NCBI GenBank assembly: GCA_028095005.1
Contig: CM051459.1
Location: 487,190-551,189, forward strand
Origin: Rhynchospora pubera
Taxonomy: Eukaryota; Streptophyta; Magnoliopsida; Poales; Cyperaceae
Length of the DNA: 64,000 bases
Direction: 5' to 3'
Positions 44,001 to 55,231 of the stretch are shown here, piece by piece. Each line of letters begins with the position of its first letter. Within the stretch, counting starts at the first letter, position 1. The notes under the pieces are model-generated. The model did not search any database and was not told the origin of the DNA. It saw only the letters and a list, made by a program, of their open reading frames with translations. Both the position numbers and the translations under genes were made by a program.

Positions 44001-44733
44001 TCGAATTCTGGCGGAGAAGATGGGTTCAAACGCGTGGGGCCCACTGTCATAAAAATAAAATAAATAAATGCCACGTCAGCGGCCTCGTCAGACGCCAACT
44101 CAGCGCCAACTCATATTCCTCAGCTGATGTGGACCAACCAGAAATTGACAAATAAACAGAAAATTTTAAAAATCCATTAAAAATAGTAGGAAACTCAGAA
44201 AAATTCAAATAAAATATCCATAAAATCCTAAAAATCCAAATAAACCAAATTTACTGATATTTCGATATAAAAATCTGTCAAATTATTGAGTATTTCTATT
44301 TTTTTGAAGTATTTTCAATATTAAATAAATTTCATAAAAATTCTAAAATGATGTTCAATTAATTTATAAAAATTCCAAAATGATATTAAAACTCAATTAA
44401 ATTGTCTTAACAAATTTTCATAAATAAAGATTGAGAATTTAAAGGGAATATATTAAATGACAAATATTTTAAAAATAAACATAACTAAAAATATAAAAAG
44501 ATATTTCAAAAGTCTAAAATTAAAAATAAAAAAGGAAAATTGTGAAAATGATAAAATCCAAAGAGAAACTCAAGAAATTAAAAGTCCAAACCCGAAACCC
44601 GGAATCAAGACCGAAGCCTCTTCACTTAAGGAATGAAATCTCTTCAACAAGTCGAAATCGACTTCAAGCAACTCCAAGATTGGAAATTCTCAAAAACGGT
44701 CTAAAATAACCCCGAGAAAACCTAAATCCAATC

Positions 44734-44906
44734 CAAGACCTAAAATAGTCTTGAAATTTCATAACAAATCTAAATCAAATCGAAAGGCCCAAAATAGCCT
44801 TAAAATTCAAATTAAATCAAAGGCTCAAAATAGCCTTAAAATCCAAATCAAGTCAAAAGGCCCAAAATAGCCTTCAACTCAAATCCCAAGGTCCAAAATA
44901 GCCTTG
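44734..44906 (+). repeat. Tandem hairpins with constant loop (C/T)CAAAATA
   Basis: Five small hairpins, each with an 8-base loop ending AAAATA: stems CAAGAC/GTCTTG (44734), AAGGC/GCCTT (44784, 44820, 44857) and CAAGGT/GCCTTG (44887, one G-T pair). The first has loop CTAAAATA. Stem changes are matched on both sides while the loop is kept. Weaker copies occur at 44698 and 44938. Confidence 0.75.
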
Positions 44907-45176
44907 AGAACTCAAAGCCGAATTCAAATTGTCCGAAAGCCCAAAATAGCCTAAGGATCTAAAACAACGCCCCGATGTCAAAACCAAAACCAAGTCTGTA
45001 TCAAATAACAAAATCATTCAAGTGTCCTCAATTGGGTCCCGTTAATTATGTTTGGTACACCAATCGAGTCCGGTCTAAACCAAAAGAAATAAAATAAACA
45101 CAAAACAAATGATTCCTCCTAGCCTTTACATAAAATTCTTCAGATCCCTTAATCAGAGGTTCTCGTGAGCGATCAC

Positions 45177-45285
45177 GAGGTAATTAACAGTAGGGGCTTG
45201 CGCCTACTGGAAGGAAAGGACCCGTGAAATCAACAAAACCTCTTTAAGAAGCGACTCGTGTTTTGGTTCTCTTGTCGTAAAGAGA
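45177..45285 (+). other. Structured 3' end of insertion A
   Basis: 45177-45212 is identical to 60318-60353 (36 bases) and contains a hairpin with stem CAGTAGG/CCTACTG and 8-base loop. A second hairpin (45268-45285, TCTCT/AGAGA around TGTCGTAA) corresponds to 60413-60432. The surrounding sequence is strongly diverged, so these blocks look constrained. Confidence 0.75.
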
Positions 45286-46272
45286 TACTCGAACGGAGAT
45301 CGAACCTTAAGGGGGGTGAATCCAAGGCTATGTTTCCATTGTTCTTCAAGAAATTCCTTCGAGAAGAATAAATGACGAAAAAGCCGCAACATGATGATCA
45401 GATTCTGAAATCATTATTAGATGGATCCCTCATTCATTTTTAAATTCAGAATATTGGAATGGGAGAGGTTTAAACTTCTGTAATCAGGATACTTGGACTT
45501 TTCTCTCCGTAGTTTCCTTGCACTCCCCCCCCCTCTGAAGTCTGTAAATGCATGTATATACAGGCAGCACCTAACTCTTCTCAAGCACAGTGCCATGATC
45601 TTGAATACTTCCAAATGACCTGCAATTGAAAAAAAAGCCATCTCGTAGTATGTTGTAAATTTAATTGCTTTTAACTATCACATGTCATGAATAATTGAAA
45701 TTGTTTGACCACATTTTCTACTATGTTGTGGGGAACAAATGCACACGGGTAAGATACTATACAAGCATAGTATTTTAGATTGATAGTTGGTGACCTTGAC
45801 TGATTTGATTCTCCTACTTCTACTACTATGTTACATGTTAATACAAAACACTTAAATGTTCTGATTGTCCTTCGTGTAATGGTTGAAAGCAAAAAAAAAA
45901 AAAAAAATTCACAATCCATCATGTCAATGTATTCCTTGCTTGTTTTTACCAGAACATTGTCAGAGGGTACCTTTTTCTCTGAAAATAAGTTGCAGTTGTC
46001 ATGGAGTCAAACATGGAATAGTTTACATTACTAAAACCGTCCTTTTGAAGAAGAGACTAAAATCACCTATCTTAATAATGCATTCACCTATAAACAATGG
46101 CTCTTATATTGTAATTTCCCTCTGATCAAGCACGCAAGGTAACAGGAAAAAAGTTCTTATGATTTTATATTAATTCAAAACGATTTTTTTGCAAAGACGT
46201 TTAAAACTTTTTTTTCTGGGTTACATAAGGTCTACTCCATCAACATATTGACGGGAGGAATTATTGACGGAG

Positions 46273-46310
<38 letters not shown>

Positions 46311-46325
<15 letters not shown>

Positions 46326-46730
46326 TTGGCTAAAGTATACTCCAGCATACGGATCAAACCCGTATGCTAGAGTCGTTTCTGAAAATCTAAAATTCAAATA
46401 GTCGATCCAAACCGTTCAAGTTGTTCTCCATGTAAAAATATCCTTCAAGACCAAATTTTATATTTTTTCAAATTTTTTTGCTATATATTATGCTATTTTC
46501 AAATTGAAGGGCCAAAAATACTCCTTTACAACTCCTTTACAATGTTTTTTTAAAATAGCATAATATATAGTAAAAAAATTCGAAAAAATATAAATTTTAG
46601 TTTCCTAGGAGTTTTCAATATGGAGAACAATTTGAAAGCTTCGGATCGACTGTATGCATTTTAGATTGTGAGAAACGACTCCAGCATACGGGGTATCTAT
46701 ATGCTGGAGTATACTTTAGCCAATCTCTCT
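46311..46730. mobile_element. Micron-like foldback MITE in a TA microsatellite
   Basis: About 420 bp with perfect terminal inverted repeats of at least 30 bp (outer part AGAGAGATTGGCTAAAGTAT). The whole unit folds back on itself. It sits inside a (TA)n run, and the left LTR has the uninterrupted (TA)n at 11184-11202. Rice Micron elements are known for insertion into (TA)n. No coding capacity. Confidence 0.85.
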
Positions 46731-46853
46731 ATATATATATATATATATAAGAAACAATTTAGTAGGAAAGTAGAACTAATTTTTATATTTTTCATAGAGA
46801 TGCAACATGCATGAGCTTTACAGAAATCATTCGAGATACCATAATGCATAAAA

Positions 46854-46856
<3 letters not shown>

Positions 46857-46899
<43 letters not shown>

Positions 46900-46900
46900 T
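46857..46900 (+). repeat. (ATT)n microsatellite in the right LTR
   Basis: Counterpart of 11310-11349, one or so units longer. Confidence 0.9.
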
Positions 46901-47696
46901 TCAAAAAGGTCATAGTAATTATAATATAAGAGGGGCTCATCATGACTGGAATATATGATTTGAGATGCATAACACATTTAATTCTTTTACAGGAAACGTT
47001 CATGATCTATTGATATAGTTTGATATGAATTTGAGAATATATAAGAATAACTATTGTACTCCTTTCCCTGCTCCACAACTCCAAATAATGCGTCACTATT
47101 GGGTACAGGGATAGCAAACTTTGGAAATATTCATATGATTTTGACTTGCTGAAATGATAGTAACGTGGAAGTACAAAAAGACATTTAATGAAATGACCAA
47201 AGTCAAATTGCATGTACTAAGTTAGGCAACTTTCACAAATAGATTTGATAAAATATAAAAATTGTAAAAGGGTTTGACAAAGTCACGTTTAGGCATTTTC
47301 TTAGGAGAAATAAATGATTTTGAAAAAGGTTTGCAAATGCCATATGCAAAGAAAATAAGTAAACAAATTTTGATAGGAATAATATAGAAAAATAGCTAAA
47401 TATTGGAAACTAGTTTTCATTTGCTTTTCAAATGACCCAAAATTTATCTTTTCATGGGCCTAAGGAACTGATTGGACTTAACCAATTGTATGACAATTTA
47501 ACATAATTATCCTAGACATTTTAATTTATTAAAAAGATATTTCAATCAATGATATATTTTTTTTTTTGGGGTGTCTACAATTCCAAATTACTATCTAAAT
47601 CTAATAGGATCAGTAAAGTAGATGAGAACTGGAATTTGGCATAATAATCCACACTGTTATTTTAATTCAGATCTCATGTCTTGAACATGTTTTTTC

Positions 47697-48241
47697 GCAT
47701 CTCATGCTTGCTGAGCTAGCTTCAGACACTCATGAGATGCATTAGTGCGTTAAATTCGTCTCAATAGTGACTCAGCTACGCTTTAGACCACAAGGAAGAC
47801 GATGAGGCTAACCTTAGTGAACACACCTTTCCATAAAGACTGAGCAAGCTTCAGGCCTTTAATAGAAGATGTTTATTTAAATTTGACTCCAATTCCATTG
47901 CAATTGAGCTATGCTACAAATTACAAAGGAAATGGCATGACTTAATCCTTTAAGTTGCTGCCTCTCTTCACAAGCACTGAGCTATGCGGCAGATGTTCAT
48001 GAGAGGGGCTTAATTACGATTTTATACCAATTCTTCTTTGATTGTGACCTAGCTATGCTGTAGACCACAAGAACTTCATTATAGCTTGCTTCTACCATGG
48101 TCAGAAAGCAAGTGAGAGAGAGAGGAAGGAGGAGACAAACTGAATGCCAAAAGAGGGGCAGTAGAGATAGAATTCCTTAAAAAGCACATTGCTTCACTTT
48201 CACCATGGCTGAGCTATGCATCAGACCATGGTAAGTGAAAG
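47697..48241 (+). repeat. Hairpin array with constant loop GCTATGC(A)
   Basis: About eight hairpins spaced some 60-80 bp. Best copies: 47697-47740 (outer stem GCATCTCATG/CATGAGATGC), 47834-47861 (TAAAG/CTTTA), 47961-48006 (CCTCTC/GAGAGG), 48042-48070 (TTGTG/CACAA), 48085-48112 (CTTGCTT/AAGCAAG, loop altered) and 48197-48241 (CTTTCAC/GTGAAAG plus CATGG/CCATG). Most carry an inner stem CTGA/TCAG around GCTATGCA or a variant. Copies at 47767 and 47900 are degenerate. No protein frame explains them. Confidence 0.78.
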
Positions 48242-48265
48242 AACAAGAAGGGAACAGTTCAAGAA

Positions 48266-49422
48266 TGTAACACCCCGAATTTTTTCATATGTATTTACTA
48301 ATTATTTTAGTCATTAACATCTGATTTTTTAGATTATTTCTTTTATACTGCAAATATATTACTTATAAATATTCAAATGTCCATGTTATTTATTTTTTTG
48401 ATGAATTAAATTATTTTATATTGGTCAATAAATAGATTTTTCCGAATCCAACTTTGGACATATGTTTATTTGATCATCATTATAAATTTACTATATAAAC
48501 AAATTTATTAATTGGGCCAAACGTTTCCATGCATGTACATTACCCCTTCCCCACGTATTATATCGGATTAAATATTTTAATTATTTTTGGTAACCGTTCC
48601 TTTGATAACCGCATTTATATAACCGTATTTGGGTAATTACTATTTTGGTAATCGTATTTTGGTAACCGCATTTTGATAATCATATCTATTCGAATGATTA
48701 GTTTTGTTTGCTAGTCTGATTAATATATACCCATACATGCCTGTGTATCTCACCAAATTCCTTGAGTTATGCTTTTAACTTTCATCCAACCATTTCCGAT
48801 TTAATACACCATCATTGCTCCTCTATGCTCTCGGTTGAAAAGAAACATAAATTAATTATTTAGATTACTCGATTGATATTGCTATTCTCCATCCGATTGG
48901 AATTCGAGTTCTACATCGAGATTATTGTCGTTTCATTTTTCTAGATCGCTGATAAGGTAACCAGACTTCTCTATAATTTAATTTTCGTATTGATTGATTT
49001 AAATATCGTTTGTTTATTTGATTGAATTGATATATGCGAATTGTGACTGATGTATTTTACGAGTCAATTGGTTTCTGATGTGACTTGATTTGGAATGGAA
49101 AAGTGAAATTGAATGTGAAGCGGAATCGCCTAGAGAGGGATTTGCGCTAATGTGAAAGTGATATGAGAAAACCTAGACTTGTTGATCTCTGTGAAATACA
49201 TTTAATTTTATTGTTATTGATGTGTGGATTAATCCAATCGGTTGATATTTGTTATATAAATTGGTTATAGAGAAGCTGCGTCGTTAAATAACTGGTTACT
49301 CGGCTTTGTAGCTGACTCCGTTTTGCTTTTATTTCTATTGTGACGTAAGTTGACGGGCTGTCAGATGGATGATCAGATACTGTTTCACTTCACGCCTCGT
49401 ATCTCGGATACGGGATGTGACA
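48266..49422 (+). mobile_element. Solo LTR of a Tekay/Del-like chromovirus
   Basis: 1157 bp beginning TGTAACACCCC and ending GGGATGTGACA, with perfect TSD AAGAA (48261-48265 and 49423-49427). Those termini are typical of plant Tekay/Del chromoviruses. No internal region is present, so it is the product of LTR-LTR recombination. It interrupts the hairpin array. Confidence 0.9.
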
Positions 49423-49427
49423 AAGAA

Positions 49428-50569
49428 ATCGAGAGAGAAGAACATAATGGAATCAAACCTATAAAAGAGATCGTTACTAATTCAATGCCTAAAGAGTAAT
49501 TGCTTATTTTCCGCCATGACTGAGCTATATGCATCAGACCATGGCATCGAATTAAGTCAAGAAGAGAGAGAAACGAGATTATACGATACTAATTTCAAGA
49601 AATTCATCAAGAACATAACAGAATAAAAAAAAACAAAATCAGATCTAATCTCCACGGATTTCCAATTCAATTCATCGAAACATCTACAATTTACACAGAG
49701 ATTCTCACGTGACCACACGATTTTACCTTTCTTCCTAACAGAATCTTCTCTCAGGCCTTCTTTCTTCTTTTCTTACAATGCACACCAAGTGCTTGTTGAA
49801 ATGCTAACCTATGTGAGTGTAGTGTGTGTGTGTTTCTAGATCTGAAATTAGCTGACCTATGCTCCGTCTGGAAAGTCCTGTTTTCTTCCTTCTTCTCTTC
49901 TTTTATAGGCAGCGGTTTCCCCTCTGATTGGTCGGGAGAGACAGCCTGGCGCCTGGCGGTTTTGCTTCAACTAATTTCTGTTGAGCGCTCCTCTCTTCCT
50001 TTCTTTCTTCTTTCTGGCTGCATGTGGCTCTCGATGGACCATAGTCTGTTCTGTGGGCCCCATCGCTCCCTTTCCCTTTTGTTTCACAGACTCCACGCGC
50101 ACCCGCTTCTCATTCGCGAAGGGGTCGAGACTGGGTCAAACGAAGTCCCCAGCGACATTCCCTTGATCTCTCCCGCACGCGCCCGGTGTACCATGAACCG
50201 TGCTGACTTTTCAAACTGTGGAATGTGGTCTTCGTGGAACAGATGCAGTCGAGCTTGTACACTGTACGGGGGGAAAAGAGATTTGAAGTCTTGCAGACCG
50301 TTGCCCTCTGTTTCTGTGACTAATGGAGGCGTCCGGCGGTCCTGCATTTATGTTTCCTTTCTATATTTTCGCCTCCTTCTTCAATCATTTTCATGTATAT
50401 ACTTCTTTGTTTAATCCGTATGTCTTCTAAAAAGGTCTCCACATACATGCTAGGGTTTACATTTGTTTGTTTTATCCCCTTTTCTCCTTTCTTCCCTTTG
50501 ATCTTCCATTCACCATAAATTGCAACATTTCATTACTTATCGTTTCTTCTTCATTTTTTATACCTCAAC
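49428..50569. other. Unassigned segment with one hairpin of the array
   Basis: Continues the sequence interrupted by the solo LTR. 49513-49545 is a further array member (stem GCCATG/CATGGC, inner CTGA/TCAG). A TTTTATAGG box near 49898 and pyrimidine-rich sequence suggest promoter or LTR DNA of an unknown element. The 196-codon frame at 49824-50414 has no recognised domain. Confidence 0.45.
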
Positions 50570-50601
50570 AGAGCCATCTAAAAGTGACTCGGGATGTGAC
50601 A
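50570..50601 (+). repeat. Remnant 3' end of a Tekay/Del-like 5' LTR
   Basis: Ends GGGATGTGACA like the solo LTR, followed eight bases later by a primer site. The 5' part of this LTR, which should start TGTAACACC, is missing. Confidence 0.7.
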
Positions 50602-50832
50602 ACTTTAGTTGGTATCAGAGCATTCGTTCCTCAGACTGTGTGTTGGGTCCATTGTCGTTTCGTTTGAAATTTCTTTTAGGGTGTCGATATAGTCCTAGTT
50701 AATTTGGAATTATCCCATGAATTCTGTTTGCTCAATTGACTTGTTATCATCCAAATTGATTTTGGTTCGTTTCATCTAAATTTTCGATTGTTTGAATTTC
50801 AGGGACGAAATTCTTTTTAAGAGTGGGAGAAT
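50602..50832 (+). other. 231-bp internal region of the Tekay/Del-like element
   Basis: Primer site TGGTATCAGAGC at 50610-50621 and purine tract AAGAGTGGGAGAA at 50820-50832 (behind AGGGACGAAATTC) enclose only about 200 bp with no coding. All gag-pol is absent, so this is a miniature non-autonomous derivative or a deletion product. Confidence 0.75.
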
Positions 50833-51095
50833 GTAACACCCCATAATTTTATTAAAGACTTTGATTTTTTATATAAATTTATTAATAATATTTGAAGACT
50901 TAAATTTCAAACCGTTTTAATATTTGTATTATTTTTCTTTATTAGCTGACTTATGTTTTATTTCTTTGTAACCTATTAATGATAATTTATATAGATTGAT
51001 ATGTTGTACATTTGTACTCATATCCCTTCAACTTTTCATTTTTTTTAACCGCCATATGCTCATGTCGCTCATCAAATCCTTTTAGTTATTATAAC

Positions 51096-51139
<44 letters not shown>

Positions 51140-52071
51140 GTGGGATAAAGTGCCATAGATGGCAATGCCATAGATGTCTTTTTTGAGTCATTTTTTGAAG
51201 ATCCGAAATTCAATCAGTCAATCCAAACCGTTTAAATTGATCAGCATATTGAAATACCATTGGAGACCAAATTTTAGATTTTTTTGAATTTTTTTGGTAT
51301 TTATTTTGATATGTTCAAATTGGAGGGTCTGAAATACTCCAATTATAACGTTTTTTAAAAATATCATAATAAATAGCAAAAAAATTCAAAAAAATGTAAA
51401 ATTTGGTCTCCAAGGATATTTTAATGTGGGGAATAACTTGGATGGTTCAAATTGAGCATTTGAATTTTGGATCTCGAAAAACGACTCTATGGCACGGGAC
51501 CCTCCGTGCCATCTATGGCACATTAGCCATCCTCTATATATATATATATGCTCGTCTCGGTTATTCCTTTCAGTTATCTATAGTATTAATTAAAACCGTG
51601 GGGGTCGTTGTCCGCTATATTGTTCCTTTCGCGACACGGCATCTAAACGCTCCAAATTTTTCGCTGATCCGTTCACCGATTTAATTTATTCTGTCTCTTT
51701 CCTTCGTTCGCCTTTCTACTCTCTTCTCTCTCGTCGACGACAGAAAGGAAAAAAAATCCCTGCCACCTCTCTTTCCTCTCTCATCCGACACATCGCTGTC
51801 GCCTCCTCCTCCGCAACAGGTCGGATCACCTTCCGCCCCTCCTCCGCCAAAACCTCCTTCCTCCCCCGTTGACTTCGCCCAACCCTAACAGCACCCGTCC
51901 ATGTCTTCCTTGGTGCGTCCCTCCTCCTACCTCCAAGTCGCTCAGCCTCTCGACCTCCTGCTCCGCCAACCCTTCATCTGCTCATCTCATAGCCTTAAAA
52001 TGTACAAATGCGCTGGAGAGAATGGAAGACGAAGGAAGAATTGATAGGATCGTCTTCTAGATATGAGGCTA
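50833..52071 (+). repeat. Tekay/Del-like 3' LTR, interrupted
   Basis: Starts TGTAACACCCC directly after the purine tract. It contains a Micron-like MITE at 51136-51535 and is cut at 52071 by the Copia-2 LTR; any remainder would lie beyond the window. Confidence 0.7.
51136..51535. mobile_element. Second Micron-like foldback MITE in (TA)n
   Basis: About 400 bp with imperfect inverted ends (AGAGGTGGGATAAAGTGCC against AGAGGATGGCTAATGTGCC), flanked by TA runs on both sides. Internal order and wording resemble the unit at 46311-46730 (for example CCAAATTTTA followed by a T-rich stretch), but the terminal repeats differ. Confidence 0.8.
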
Positions 52072-52371
52072 TGTGTATATTAGTGGAGATAAAGAGAAAC
52101 TTAGTAACTGAAAATTCTCATTCATATATTGATAAAACACTCTTACAATTAGATTTCTCTCTAAATTCTAAGTTCTCTAAGTTCTGAATTTTATCTTACT
52201 CTTACATTGTTTATATAGCCAAACTAGTCTTCATAATTAAATACTCAACTACCTAATTAAATTGCATAGTCTTCTAGACAATAAAGATACACAATTTTCT
52301 AAACATAATTATTGTCCTAGAAACCATAAACATTTGACCATGCAACCATAATTGAGTTTATATTTCCAACA
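52072..52371 (-). repeat. Copia-2 3' LTR
   Basis: About 300 bp; minus-strand reading starts TGTTGGAAATATAAACTC after the purine tract. A TATATAAA box lies at 52210-52217. The far end at 52072 is inferred from a TG (CA on the minus strand) and is not confirmed by a second copy. Confidence 0.75.
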
Positions 52372-52381
52372 TCCTTCCTTA
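52372..52381 (-). other. Copia-2 polypurine tract
   Basis: Minus-strand TAAGGAAGGA abuts the LTR. Confidence 0.8.
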
Positions 52382-52388
52382 AACTCAA

Positions 52389-52677
52389 TTATGCTCCAGC
52401 ACTCATCCCGAATAGCTTCTTGAATCGGTTGAACAATTCTGCACTAAGAGGTTTAGTAAAAATATCCGCTACTTGATCACGACTCTCCACGTGAGTCAGC
52501 TCAACATCGCCATCCTTTACATGCTCGCGTATGAAGTGGAAGCGAACATCAATATGCTTGCTTCTTTCATGATGCACCGGATTCTTCGCTAGCTCAATTG
52601 CTGATTTGTTGTCGACTCGAATCTCGGTTGGTTTGTCTCGAGCAAAATTCATCTCCTTCAGCAATCAACCACAACGC
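52389..52677 (-). pseudogene. Copia-2 RNase H C-terminal fragment
   Basis: Encodes the last part of Copia RNase H (VDNKSAIELAKN, HIDVRFHFIREH, ADIFTKPL), ending at 52389. It is the continuation of the frame cut at 60561. Just inside the insertion boundary a small deletion shifts the frame (about 52655-52670), so the domain was damaged beyond the insertion itself. Confidence 0.85.
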
Positions 52678-54651
52678 GTGACTGTTTGACCCTAAAAATT
52701 GGCCATAGTTGAGAGACTGTTATATGGGATCTGGAAACCCCATGGGCAAATAAACGAGACGTTCAGTGCATTGATAAATTTCTAGAGTCGATTTCAGATT
52801 ATTCCGAATCAGTCAGAAAACGCATGCATGAATATGATAACCGAAACTTCAAGACAATTGGCTCCAATTTTCAACATTTGTATTAATGCTAATATTGACG
52901 AAAGAATGTTAATTTAGCGTTAATGCAATATGTTTTTTTCGTTGGATCCATGTAAACCACAATTCATGCCTCAAAATGCAACACAAGGAAAAATAATTGT
53001 ATGATTTTTATGTATATTTATACATGAAATTATATGATTATACATCAAGAAGCAACAAGGAATGAGAATTCAGTATTTTGAACGACCCTGGATGCATCAA
53101 GATTCGTGCACCAACCAATTCAGATCCGACTAATTGAAACCCCATTTTTCTCTTTGTATCGCTGGGAACCCAATTTGCAAATAAAAAAAACACAACCGCA
53201 GCCCAATTTACAAAATGCTAAAGGCCCAAAGAAAATAAAGGATAATAACAGGCCCATAAGCTTCTCTCGGCCCAGCCCCTCATCTCTTTCTCCATTCCGT
53301 CTCTCTCTCACTGATACTTGACCCCACCTGTCAGCCTCTTCCTTCCCGCCACTGCAGCATCTCCTGCTCGCTGAACGCCTCAGCGTCTCATTTCCGCCCC
53401 TTTCACTGACAGCCGACCCCACACGTCAGCCCCTTCTTCCTTGCCGTTACTGCTCCTCTCTCTCGCAATCAATGCCTCCTCTCCCTGCACACTCGACCCC
53501 ACATGACAGAAACGGAATTGAAGACAACAGTTGACAAACCTCCTCCTCTCTCCATTCCTGTGCCAACCGCCATTCTCCACCTTACGCAAGCTATGACGGA
53601 GAAGCTTGTATTCAATGCCGAGCCACTCCCTCCACAAAATCTGCAGAATTCCCGTCTCTTCATTCAATACAGGATAGTGAGTAGAGAAGGAACTTGGCGC
53701 CAACGGAATCCCAATTCCTCTCCTCTCCAGTAAACGCAAAATGGAAATGGCTCAGTTCTTAACACCTGAAAATCCAAGTCCTGCAAAATCAAATGAAATG
53801 AAGTGGAGTGAATCCAAATTCGTTATTGAACAATGACCAGGAAGCAATTGTGATGACCAAAGAACTATCAATTTGAGGAATTAATGGGACAGTACCATAG
53901 CCACATGAGATAGCCATAATTGAACAAATGATGGAGAAGTAACAGTGAGCAATTGGTTTTGTTTATCATGACACAACATTTGCAAGTAATAGAGACAGTG
54001 ATAAAAAAGGGTCAATGGATATATATATATGGGCACAAGAAACAGTCATGACATTTTCCCCAAATTGAGAACCTGCTTTGAACAATTGATGATCAGGGAA
54101 TGAAAAGGACAGTCGTATGATATAAAGCATATTGAAAAATCAGTGCTTAACATAAGAATGAGGAACAAGGCAAATTGAGAACTAATGTGGCACTGCTCCT
54201 ATAGTGACTTGGCTTCAGAAAAACACAAAGACTAGTGGAGGTTAAGAAGAGTAACCATGTCTCCCTGCACTAAATTTCAGAAAACGATTAACGATTGAAG
54301 CTGCATCCAAATTTATATTAACTGAAATTTATTTGGTTTATGAGGTCACTAATTCTCATATGACAACAAAAAGGACTGAAATGAAAAGATCAATGTGGCA
54401 TGTAATTGTGACAAAAAGCTCCTTTGACCATGAGTTGCAAGTGCTGCCAATGCTACTTCTTATGAGTGGCAGTAATAAAATTCACAATGTATCCAAGTTA
54501 ATAATCAAATGGAGATAATGGTGCTTACCTCGACTGGAGACCATATGAACCATGTGCAAGACTACTGTGCCAAAAGGTAAAATGACTGGAATACCCACCA
54601 GGGGCAGTTCTGTCCATCTACAAGCTGCTACAGCATTCAACCCTTCTTTTC

Positions 54652-54658
54652 TATATAA
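54652..54658 (+). promoter_or_regulatory. Candidate TATA box of insertion B
   Basis: TATATAA in the context TTTTCTATATAAGAAGCC, about 2 kb from the left end and followed by a CA-rich leader-like stretch. It probably marks the U3/R border of the LTR. Confidence 0.5.
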
Positions 54659-55231
54659 GAAGCCCCAAGCTGCTGATATAAAAAAAAAACTCTCTGGCTT
54701 CACACACATCCATCAAGGCCCCCACATTCTGCCTCCAAGAGTGGCACCAAGCTCATGTGTTGAGCAGCACACATACACATATACAAAAATCTGTTAGGAT
54801 AGCCAGTGCAAAAGTGTGTAGGCTAGTTGCTTTTGTAAAAGAAGGAGCATTTGAAGTTTGCAAAGAAGGAAGCTAGTTCTACCTTCTGTCTGTAAGCTTT
54901 AGGAAGTGAAATAAGAATCATTTCTCCTTGCTGAACCTTTTTTTGTAACCTCTCTCTTTATCTTTTCTTTCACACTTCACCTTGTGTTTTCTCACAAGTT
55001 GCTACATCTGTTTTTCTTTTTGCAACTCTCCTTCCTTACTTTTATCACACCTATATAACAAGAAAAAGAAAACAAAACAGCAACAATGTAGAAGCTTAAT
55101 ATAAAAGGTGTTTGTGTAAATATGTAAATAAATAACTATATAAAAAAAAATAAAAAAAGCAACATATTAGTGAAATTATCAAAGGACAGCAGGTACCTTT
55201 CAATGCCTCAATGCCTCAAGCCATGAAGATC

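Larger units (their letters stand above)
41421..45391 (+). mobile_element. Long solo-LTR-like non-coding insertion A
   Basis: Begins TGTTGACCC and ends GCAACA, flanked by TSD TGATG (41416-41420 and 45392-45396). The left LTR (near 10295) shows the empty site. At 3971 bp with no frame of retroelement type and no internal direct repeat, it fits a solo LTR of a long-LTR Gypsy family, or a LARD-like unit. A TATTTAAA box lies near 42313. It shares its first 20 bases and its structured 3' end with the insertion at 52683-60555. The open frame at 42055-42690 has no recognised domain. Confidence 0.82.
9888..47579 (-). mobile_element. Tat/Ogre-like Ty3/Gypsy element carrying nested insertions
   Basis: Left LTR (9888-11585 plus 29033-29481) and right LTR (41009-47579, minus its insertions) are direct repeats of about 2.1 kb, with TG...CA ends. 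The element lies on the minus strand: primer site at 40988-41006, gag-protease, a second gag, RT, two RNase H domains, integrase, then a purine tract at 29482-29494. The dual RNase H and the G-patch-like segment after the protease point to the Tat/Ogre lineage. Flanks ATTCA (9883-9887) and ATTCC (47580-47584) make a TSD with one mismatch. Excluding insertions, it is about 16 kb long. Its pol has one nonsense codon and a changed integrase acid. Confidence 0.92.
41009..47579 (-). repeat. 5' LTR of the Tat/Ogre-like element, with insertions
   Basis: LTR sequence is 41009-41420, 45392-46310 and 46731-47579, collinear with the left LTR. Two insertions are shown directly by comparison with the left copy: a 3971-bp TG...CA element (TSD TGATG) and a foldback element in the TA run. 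Confidence 0.93.

Noticed and set aside
49824..50414. 196-codon plus-strand open frame as a possible host gene
   Set aside because: No recognisable domain, hydrophobic-stretch artefacts from pyrimidine-rich DNA, and it sits in promoter- or LTR-like sequence.
54793..55070. A nested Copia solo LTR starting TGTTAGGATAG
   Set aside because: It starts TG and a possible CTATATAACA end exists, but the flanking 5 bases do not match and no second copy is present.
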